DNA of 64,000 nt from Lumbricus terrestris (lineage: Eukaryota > Annelida > Clitellata > Crassiclitellata > Lumbricidae): contig OX457039.1 in NCBI GenBank assembly GCA_949752735.1, forward strand, positions 23,166,830 through 23,230,829, read 5' to 3'. Under the pieces are notes generated by a model. The model worked only from the letters and a program-made list of their open reading frames with translations, was not told where the DNA came from and ran no database searches. The number at the start of each line of letters is the position of its first letter. Positions within the stretch are counted from its first letter, which is position 1. A program made the position numbers and the translations under genes. Below, piece after piece: positions 10,636-18,904 of this stretch.

Positions 10636-11350
10636 TTGAATGCAACGTCTTTGCTTGTTGACGTCGCCTTTGAATTTTTACTAACTTCTCTCGATCAAAG
10701 TCAGTCCTCAAATCTGTCAACTTATGCTGTTTTCGATAGCCAATGTCAGCCGGTATCGGTAAATCAACTAAGCCTACTGAAAATATTCACACTACGTATC
10801 AGCCCCGCTCTACGTCATATCACAGGAATGCTACTGTGGTCACGAACGGGACGACCTTTTCGTCCTCGTCGTTGCCGTTCTCTCTCATCTGCTGTAGTCG
10901 CTCTTCTCCTGTTGCTGTCAGGTGACATCGAAATTAACCCTGGACCACCCTCTGGCAAAGCCCAGCGTAATAAGATATCTTCAAAGCCATCAGTCATTAA
11001 CGTTGGCAGTTTTAACATCCGTTCAGCCATCCATCGCTCTGCGATTATACATGATCTAATGAAAGACGAGCGGTTGGACATACTTGCTCTTTGTGAAACA
11101 TGGATATGCCCAGATACACCTGATTGCATTAAACGTGACATTGCACCGGAAGGATTCCCCGCTCTACATGTTCATCGAAGTGGAACGGCTGCTGGTCGAA
11201 CAGTAGCTGGCGGGGATCTAGCTGTTATATACAGATCCACGTTAGATGTCAGCACCCATCCTCAATCAGAAAGACTCTGTGCCTCTACATGTGAAGTTCA
11301 GCTCGTGCGACTAGGCAAAGGATCATCTTCGATAACCGTAATTGTAATTT
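10636..11350 (+). pseudogene. CR1-like ORF2, 5' part (2A-like motif and endonuclease start)
   Basis: The frame opens at 10636. Residues about 85-104 are a leucine-rich segment leading into GDIEINPGP, a 2A-like oligopeptide of the D-x-E-x-N-P-G-P type, known from CR1/L2-type LINEs of sea urchin, amphioxus and molluscs, where it makes the ribosome skip a peptide bond. The endonuclease follows: NVGSFNIRSA (N-terminal strand) and DILALCETW, whose Glu is the expected metal ligand. The coding continues after the insertion, at about 12515. The start is uncertain because the 5' end of the element is not defined. Confidence 0.8.
10924..10947 (+). other. 2A-like skipping motif DIEINPGP
   Basis: Codons 10924-10947 encode D-I-E-I-N-P-G-P. 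In the known family the break falls between the Gly (10942-10944) and the final Pro (10945-10947). The preceding codons give a run of five leucines, then Ser-Gly, the hydrophobic upstream context usual for LINE-encoded 2A peptides. Activity is inferred, not shown. Confidence 0.75.
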
Positions 11351-11384
11351 ATTGTGATTGTACTTGTAATTGTAATTGTAATCG

Positions 11385-12524
11385 TACATTTATATAGCGC
11401 CACTACAAAAGAACTCCTCAGAGGCGCTCCCGACCTGACACCTAACCACAATCAAAGAGAATGGTTTTCAAACGCTTGCGGAAAAGGGGCAAAGAAATAC
11501 AAAGAAGTTCATTGCGAAGACTAATAGGTAACTTATTCCAGAAAGACGGACCAACCATAGCAAAGCTTCTATGTAGCACTGTGGAAGATCGAGCCCTAGG
11601 GACAACCAGGTCACCATGCGTAGCAGAGCGAAGGAATCTACGGCCTGGGATGGACAGCACAGGTACACAGAGTTCCATAAGATAGATCGGAGCTTGGCCT
11701 GCTAGGCAATTGCGCATGAACATTAAAATCTTAAACTCAATACGTTTTTGCATTGGCAACCAGTGCAGTTCTTCCCGTATAAAACTTGATATATGCCCAA
11801 ACTTTGGTATGCCGCCAATCAGGCGGGCCGCAGCATTAAGGACAGATTGCAACTTATTAATGCGTGAAAGTGTTAAGCCCGCATAGATGGCACTACCATA
11901 GTCAACTCTCGTGCATATAAATGCATGCATCAGAGTAGTGGCAGCTTTGGTTGTAAGTGAGCGACGTACCGAGCGAATTTGACGAAGATGGTAGAAGCAA
12001 GTGCGACAAACATTCCTCACGTGATCAGAAAGGGTCAATTCTTGGTCCAAGGTCACACCCAAATCACGCACAGTGGTAGAAAAAGTCATGCCAGGAAAGC
12101 AATGTTGCAGATTTTGCATATCAATTTTAGAAACTTGCACACGACTTCCAACCCAAATAAATTGTGTTTTACCAGGATTTAACCTGAGGCGATTGGATGA
12201 CATCCAGGCACCAATCGTTTCCGACGTCATAAGTATTTTTTGCACAAGTGAGATAGCCTCTAAAGCTGGACCCTGGACATATGCCTGTGTGTCATCAGCA
12301 TATTGATGCGCAGCAACCCCCACAGAGGACAGAATCTTATTTAGGTCAGCTGTATATAAAATGTAAAGCAAAGGCCCTAAAATGGAACCCTGAGGAAGAC
12401 CAAAATAAACTCTGGACCAGTCAGACCGGGTGGAACCAAAAACCACAGACTGGCTGCGCTCAGAAAGAAAAGCCTGCAACCACAGCAGTGGGCGGCCAAT
12501 GACACCAAACGACGTGGCTAACAT
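11385..12524 (-). CDS. L2-like LINE RT, 360-aa open frame, inserted antisense
   Basis: The minus frame 12524-11442 is open for 360 aa and covers the RT from before motif B to the C-terminus: GLPQGSILGPLLY, then QYADDTQAY (catalytic YADD), VRDLGVTLDQELTLSDHV, ELHWLPMQKRIEFK and FAMVGPSFWNKLP. It lacks the endonuclease and RT motif A, so it is 5'-truncated, as expected of target-primed reverse transcription. Its tail, read on the minus strand, is GGGAGCGCCTCTGAGGAGTT, GGCGCTATATAA and TTACAATTACAATTACAA repeats (about 11395-11340). An intact frame suggests a rather recent insertion. It lies inside the endonuclease of the CR1-like element. Confidence 0.85.
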
Positions 12525-14984
12525 CTACCGTACACCTGGTCCAATAGGTGACTTCTACGATGACCTTGCCACCCTCATTTCGTCCATCTGTGTCGAGGCC
12601 GATGAAAGATTTATCCTCTGTGGTGACCTGAACTGCCCGGGTTCTGAAGGTCGCATCAACGACATGCTGTCCGACACATTCAACATCTTCGGTCTTCATC
12701 AGTACGTTGAAGTCCCGACTCGAGGAGAAAATATGTTAGATGTCCTTGCTGCTGATGACCGTACAACAGTGTTAGATGTTCAGGTGAGCGATGCTGGTCT
12801 TGTATCTGACCATAAGCTCTTACTGTGGAAAATGACGACTTCTTGCCACCGCCAACCAGTACGACACGTATTCCGTAACATCAAAGCAGTCGACCCCTTA
12901 AATTTCAGTGACTTGCTCATCGAATCTGATCTGTTCACTGCTCCTGCAAGTAACGCGGAAGATTTTTCTGAACAACTCAAGCGAACCGTATCATGTACTT
13001 TAAACAAACTCGCTCCTATTCAGACTCGTGATAGGCGTCCATCTAAACAAATCACAAGATGGCTATCTTCCGAGGCAGTCCAAGCTAAGAAGGATCGTCG
13101 AAGATTAGAACGGAAATGGAAAAGTAACAAACTTATAAACGAGTCAAGAACTTCGTTTTTCCGTAATCAATTAGAAAGCGCTTATAATCCTCGTGATCGA
13201 TGGCGCATCTCGCAACGTCTTCTGCACTCGAAGGATACTTCCGACTGCCAACGATCAGACTCTGAGAATCAGATTCTGTGCTCTAGCTTTGCTGCATTTT
13301 TTGTTAATAAGATTAACAATTTAAAATGTAAAATTGCTATATGTACTACTAAATTATTGTGGAATGACCTGCTGCTTGACCCTTATTTCTCTGAATCTAG
13401 CTTCTCTGACTTGCCTTCTGTCACCTACTTTGAAGTCTACAATCTTCTCAAAAAACATGGCTCCTAAATCTTCCCAAATGGATTTCATACCAACATCACT
13501 TATACTTTCCTGCTACTTTTCTCCCACCTTATTGCGCGCTTGGCCAACCTGTCTTTTGCTGAAGGGCGTTTTCCGTCATGCTTCAAATCTGCTCTAGTCA
13601 CACCCTTGCTTCAAAAACCTAGCCTAGACTCCAGCAACCTTTCAAACTTCAGACCTATCTCCAACCTTAATAACATTTCTAAGATCTTGGAACGTCTCTT
13701 TCTCACTCGCATTAAGAAACACGTCACTTCCTGTCCTAACTTTAGTCCTTATCAGTCAGCTTACCGCGAAGGCTTTTCCACTGAGACTGCCCTCATCTCT
13801 ACACTTGAGAGCATATTCTCGTCTATTGACAATGGGAAAGCCTGCCTCTCAGTATGTCTTGACCTCTGTGCAGCATTTGACACTGTTGACCATCAGTTAC
13901 TCCTTTCAAGACTTGCCAATAGCTTCGGTGTCTCTGGGACAGCCCTAAACTGGTTAGCTTCTTACCTGCGTGACCGCAATCAGCAGGTCGGCATTGGGAC
14001 CGCTCGGTCTGAGCCTACTGTTTGCACTGCTGGAGTTCCACAGGGATCTGTCCTTGGACCCTTACTATTTACTGTCTTTACTCCCCAATCAGTCGCATTG
14101 ATAATCACTTTGGAATCCAATTACAACAGTATGCGGATGATACCCTGCTCCATATTTCTTTATCACACACTGATCAGTCTGCCAAACTTAAACTTGAAGA
14201 TTGCCTTTCATCTATGTATTCCTGGTTTTGTTTCAATGGTTTGGCCATAAACCCTGACAAGTCTGAGGCAATTTTGTTTGGGTCACGCCAGCGCCTGCGC
14301 TCTTTTCCTCCACTTTCTAATATCGACCTTGCCGGCACTGCTGTTCATCTGTCAGATACTGCCAAAACACTTGGAGTAACCCTAGACAATAAGCTCACAT
14401 TTCGACCTCACATAACTAGCATTTGTAAATCTTGTTTCTATCACATTCGGGCAATACGTCACATCAGGTCGGCCCTGACTATGGATATGTCTCAAACCAT
14501 TGCCTGTTCTCTTGTCTCCTCTCGCCTTGATTATGCTAACGCCGTTTTTGTCGGCCTCTCAGTCACTGAGCTCAGAAGGCTACAACACATCCAAAACTCC
14601 TTAGCGCGTGTTGTGCTGCGCGTCCCAATACAGACTAGTTCCTCAGTCCTACTCCATCAATTGCATTGGCTTCCTGTTCAGTACAGGATAAAATTCAAAT
14701 TGGCATGTCTGACCTACAAATCTCTCAGCACCAACGCACCTTCCTACCTTCAGTCACTACTAACTCGTTACATTCCTCCTCGTTGCTTGCGTTCATCGGG
14801 CACAAGTCTTTTATCTGAACCCCGATGCAAAACAGTTATGGGCTTGCGTGCATTCCATGCCTCTGCACCCAGGGAATGGAATCGGCTTCCGCTTTCTCTT
14901 AGGAACTCAATTTCACTTCCTTCCTTCAAGAAGCGGCTAAAAACTTACTATTTCTGCTTGGCTTTCAAGCATATGGATCTTTAA
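12516..14984 (+). pseudogene. CR1-like ORF2, 3' part (endonuclease end and RT)
   Basis: Resumes the endonuclease at YRTPGPIGDFYDDL (about 12522) with the catalytic ILCGDLNCPG and GLVSDHKLL motifs. The RT includes NFRPISNLNNISKILERL, motif A LDLCAAFDTVDHQLL, motif B GVPQGSVLGPLLF and motif C YADDTLLH (about 14130-14155). It ends with REWNRLPLSLRNSISLPSFK near 14900 and a stop at 14984. Two frameshifts (near 13460 and near 14090) break the frame. All main catalytic residues are otherwise present. Confidence 0.85.
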
Positions 14985-15084
14985 TTGCATCTTCCTCTGG
15001 CGGCTGACTATCCGCGCCTCAGATTCACATTTCGGTGTGACATTGCGCGCGTTACAAATTTATTTAATAATAATAATATAAGTA

Positions 15085-15215
15085 GAAACGGGGGCATATT
15101 TAGGAGTGCAGCCAATTAGGCGAGCAGCCGAACGAAGAACTCGTTCAAGGCGCCCAATTAATCCAAGTGGCAAACCCACACGTACCGAACTGCAGTAATC
15201 AATTCACTTCTGTAT
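15085..15215 (-). pseudogene. CR1/L2-like RT fragment
   Basis: On the minus strand the translation reads DYCSSVRVGLPLGLIGRLER (in pieces) followed by an AARLIGCTPKYAPV-like stretch, the conserved region downstream of YADD in CR1/L2 RTs. It directly abuts the 3' LTR end at 15232. Confidence 0.6.
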
Positions 15216-15231
15216 ATCTCCCTTCTGTATA

Positions 15232-16825
15232 CCTCCCTTCGTCCGAAAGTAACTTGTACTTCCGGCCTCAAGGGTGACTCGCCTCGCCGTAGAGCCCTAG
15301 GGTCCATCCCATGAATTAGGCCACCGGTCAATGCTGGGTCCAAAATCCGTTCGGTCTCATAAGACCGATTTCCCCTATGATCATATTCATGATAGTTAAC
15401 GCGGGGCTGTGTAGCTAATCGTTGACTCCGTCTGAGTCCGCTCGTGTCCGCATTCCATGATACCAGGCTATGGCTCGAGTGTATAGGCGGGACGACTGAA
15501 TTAGTCGTAACTACAGACCTACTGTAGCCAGGGTTCGGTGGGGACTCTACAGCGAGTTGTCCTTCAAGTGTATCAAGGCGACACATAATTTCCCCTACTT
15601 GAGATCTTACTTCGCCGGCTTGTGACCTCATTTCCCCATGAAGGGCACCTACTTGTGATTCAATTCTTCCTTGAAGGGACTTGACCTCTGAGAATTTGTT
15701 ATCCATCCGGTCCATCATCAACTCAAGGACCGAACTGACTCTTGACCTATCAGAGGCACGTGACATCCTATCTTCGTTGTCGCTCGGGCGCTCCATAAGT
15801 GCCGGAGATATCGATCGACTAACGCTCATGATCAGAATGACAACTCTGAGTTGTATCTTAATTAATCAAGTTTATTCACAATTAAAGTAAAAGTAACGCT
15901 AAAGAAGTATTAATTAAGACAATCGATAATCGTTCACAACTTGGAAAATTATCACAATGTCCCAAATTCACTTAATGGCGATTAATCCCCATTTTCCCCC
16001 GTTTTACCTTAATTTCCACATACCTTAGCTTGGGAACGGAAGCTGGGAACGCAAGGTTTTAATCCACCGAAACGACGCAAGTATGAGTGTAATCCACGCA
16101 ATGATCGCTGACGGTGCAATTTATACTCCACGTTTGCACAAAGATAATTTCTCGGTAATCCAGTGCGATATATATTCCAAAGTGATATAATCCACGTTTC
16201 GCGTAGTTGCCGATAACTATTTACTCCAATTTGAATTAATATTCCACGATTCAGACCGAATTTCTTACATAAATTTCACACGTAACTGAGCTCTTGTCAA
16301 ATGCGACTAATTGCCTCCGTGGCCAGGACAAGACTGAATTTCAGACACGTGTTGACGCCAATTTTCGCGCACAAACCGCGTTTCTAGACAAAGACCTGCT
16401 TAAGGTATAGGCTTGGGTTTTCCCGCTAACGTTAAAGTATACGAACCACTTTATCATTAAGCCTCGCTTTGGTCTAGAAAGCCAGACATCCTATGTTTTA
16501 ACATGGACCACTTTATCATACAGCCTCGTTTCAATACAGACTAGGCGGCAAATTTTACTGCTTACGTCAGCCTGTCCGGGCAAGACTGTCGTAGCACACG
16601 GGCCTATGTCTAAATGTCCTGCTGCGTATCGCTGCGTATCTCTGCGTATTATTAAATATTACTGCGTGTTTAACGTCAACAGGTCCTTGAGTGCGTTTCA
16701 CGGCGAAAACACTATATTAATAAATTTAGCGTTGCGGGCCCTCCCTATGTATTTTAACCAGTATAATCGCCATTAATATTAATACAATAATCTCAATTAA
16801 ATCGTAAAATGTAACATTCGTTACA
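15232..16825 (-). repeat. 3' LTR (1594 bp), end truncated
   Basis: Identical to the 5' LTR apart from about ten substitutions. It starts with the same TGTAACGAATGTTACA at 16825 but lacks the final 11 bp. In their place the junction shows a 15-bp tandem duplication (TTCTGTATAYCTCCC twice, about 15208-15237). A gag-like frame (15829-15158) starts in this LTR exactly as in the 5' LTR and runs out into flanking LINE sequence. Confidence 0.85.
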
Positions 16826-16845
16826 CTGCCCACCGACCTCTCTTC
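16826..16845 (-). other. Polypurine tract
   Basis: The minus strand reads GAAGAGAGGTCGGTGGGCAG directly before the 3' LTR start, as expected for plus-strand priming of an LTR retrotransposon. Confidence 0.65.
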
Positions 16846-17749
16846 TTTTAAAAGTTCTTCAACTGGGAGAAGATCTTTTAAAAGGCATTCTCTCTACTCA
16901 TTCCAAGTTTACATGATAAAACATAGCGATAATGCACAAGCAATGTCAGAGCAATATCAAAGCAATCCAATGTCAATGCAGCAACATCTAAACAATTCTG
17001 GCCATAGGAACAATGTCTCATCACACAGTACACATTACTAAATTTCGCGGGTCTACACCATAGAGACCATGACTCATCAGTCACCACCAAAATATACGAA
17101 ACGCCACTAGATTCTACGGGCCGAGCATCAGGCTTATATGGAAGCATGCTATAGAACCCTTCTAGTCTACATACAATCTCTCAAGACCAAGGTCCTACAC
17201 CTCAGCAAACTGCAATGTATCTATCTGCCTATTCAACAAATGGAAGCTTACTGTCTATCACAATGCCATCACTTCAATGCATAAATTCACTAATGTCTAT
17301 CAGTTCTTCAGTAACGCATAGCACCAATCAATGCAATTATCCATCCATATATATCAGTACATCTATAACGCGAAGCATCAATCAGTATCGTTGAGCTCCA
17401 TAGAAACACAGCGAACAACTAATGCAGCTCAAGCTCAATGAATGCCGTTATCTGTTCACAGTAACGCATCAAATTATCATATAATCGCTAACTAACATAG
17501 CGCATTATCAATCATCGACATGCAAAGCTTTCCAAGTACAGCTATCAGTCAACCATCAAGTTACATGTCAATCTTACAATTCTAGTTAACATCTAGTCAG
17601 GACTTTATTCATTTTAACTCATCTTAACTAAAGCAAGCTATTCAAAGTTCTGGAAATAAAAACAGAGAAATCTTTTCTCTTCAAGTTCATTTTCATCATA
17701 ATCAAACTAAACGCTAGAGCACTTTTCTAGAAGCTACTACCACCCGCAA
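16846..17749 (-). other. Non-coding 3' internal region of the LTR element
   Basis: About 900 bp between the protease/finger frame and the polypurine tract. No RT, RNase H or integrase motif is seen in any frame, only short frames. It is rich in CAAT and TCAATG words. Confidence 0.7.
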
Positions 17750-18904
17750 TTAAGCGGCAGGTGTCGACTCCGTAACATCTCGACAGTAAAATCCTAACTG
17801 CTTGCACTTTCCACACAGATGCTGCGGATGTACGTTGCTCTTTTCCTTCGGATTCAGATCCACAAACTTCTCAAGAGGATGTTGTCTATGTGGATAAACA
17901 TTTCCCTTGCACCAGAGACAGTCTTGACCCACATTGGCCCAGCTGTTGCTCAAGATCCACTTCCGGTTACATCGAATACATTTGTACTCGCCGAAACATC
18001 TCTTCTTGGCTTGATACGGTGTCCATCCATGATCCTTAGGTCGAGCCATCGGACAGTCCTTGATGCTATGACCTTTCTGGAAACACAGGTGACAGAGGTA
18101 GGTACTCGGAAGTTTCTTCGCGGACATCCGAGCACTTCGTGCGAGGCGGATCCGATCAGCCAATTCGGATCCCACATCAGTCTGTCCATCATTCGGGGTG
18201 ACAGAGGCGTTTCGAGCATCGGTCATGTGTTCATCCTCTATGTTCGGTCGGACAAAGTGGTCTGGCTTCCAACGTCCCAGAATCATTCCACATATTGCGG
18301 CAGATGTGGGAGCTCGGTGCACCGGCAAACGGAGTCCCATTACAAGAAGGACATTTTCTTTTATATTCCATTCAGCTTCGTTCCCATCAAGCCAGTCCAT
18401 TCCAATGATCATTTCGTCCACGTGCTCGGAAACTAAAAATTCTTCTACAAAGAGTTTGCCGTCTGCTATGCATCGCAGCAGGGCCTGGCCGATGATCGGG
18501 ATATCTGTCCCATTGGCGGCGGTCACCGTCTGGTCGGATGACTGTATGATTTCTGGTTCCACGAAGGAGGCGGGGACGAGGGACACTGAGCTTCCTGAAT
18601 CGAGCACCGCGCGTGTCGTTTTCCCTTCTACAAGCAGTTGTAGATATGCGATATTCCTTCCTGGAATATAGTTATTCCGGGCACCGGTCGCAAAACTCGT
18701 CGTCGCTTGCGGTTCTTCCTCCATCTGCTGTCGAGAAGGGCAGTCCCTTGAGATGTGGTCCATCGCCTGGCACTCGGAGCATCGACGAGGGGGTCGAGCA
18801 TCATTTCTGGTCGGACGAAAATCAGTTCTCGGTCCAAACCAGTTGCTGTACACTTCATCCGTAGGACCAGTCGTCTCTCGCGGTTCTTCGTTCACTTGAT
18901 GGCG
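17750..18904 (-). CDS. Retropepsin and 3CxxC zinc finger, in frame after Gag amber stop
   Basis: Continues the gag frame after the TAG at 18907. No good ATG follows, so expression probably needs stop-codon readthrough or is lost. Counting from codon 18895: CCHC knuckle (C39, C42, H47, C52), retropepsin with LLVEGKTTRAVLDSGSS (Asp99-Ser-Gly) and IIGMDWLDG (about 163-171), second CCHC (C268, C271, H276, C281), then a 3CxxC zinc-binding domain (C306/C309, C326/C329, C361/C364, C371) with SNSWANVGQDCLWCKGNVYP and PQHLCGKCKQLGFYC. That last domain belongs to the ZAR1/RTP-like 3CxxC group, some members of which bind RNA. The frame ends at 17750 where RT would normally follow. No RT is present. Confidence 0.8.
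   Translation of the reverse strand, partial: RHQVNEEPRETTGPTDEVYSNWFGPRTDFRPTRNDARPPRRCSECQAMDHISRDCPSRQQMEEEPQATTSFATGARNNYIPGRNIAYLQLLVEGKTTRAVLDSGSSVSLVPASFVEPEIIQSSDQTVTAANGTDIPIIGQALLRCIADGKLFVEEFLVSEHVDEMIIGMDWLDGNEAEWNIKENVLLVMGLRLPVHRAPTSAAICGMILGRWKPDHFVRPNIEDEHMTDARNASVTPNDGQTDVGSELADRIRLARSARMSAKKLPSTYLCHLCFQKGHSIKDCPMARPKDHGWTPYQAKKRCFGEYKCIRCNRKWILSNSWANVGQDCLWCKGNVYPHRQHPLEKFVDLNPKEKSNVHPQHLCGKCKQLGFYCRDVTESTPAA

Larger units (their letters stand above)
10636..15085 (+). mobile_element. CR1-like LINE with 2A-like N-terminus, split by an antisense LINE
   Basis: Coding order: an N-terminal region with a 2A-like motif, the apurinic endonuclease, then the reverse transcriptase. 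It is interrupted at about 11350-12515 by an inverted L2-like LINE. The 3' end is GCGCGTTACAAATTTATT followed by AAT repeats (15048-15080). Frameshifts near 13460 and 14090 make this copy inactive. It is the longest LINE in the window. Confidence 0.85.

Noticed and set aside
15158..15829. A second independent gag gene
   Set aside because: It is the LTR-encoded gag N-terminus of the 3' LTR running into flanking DNA.
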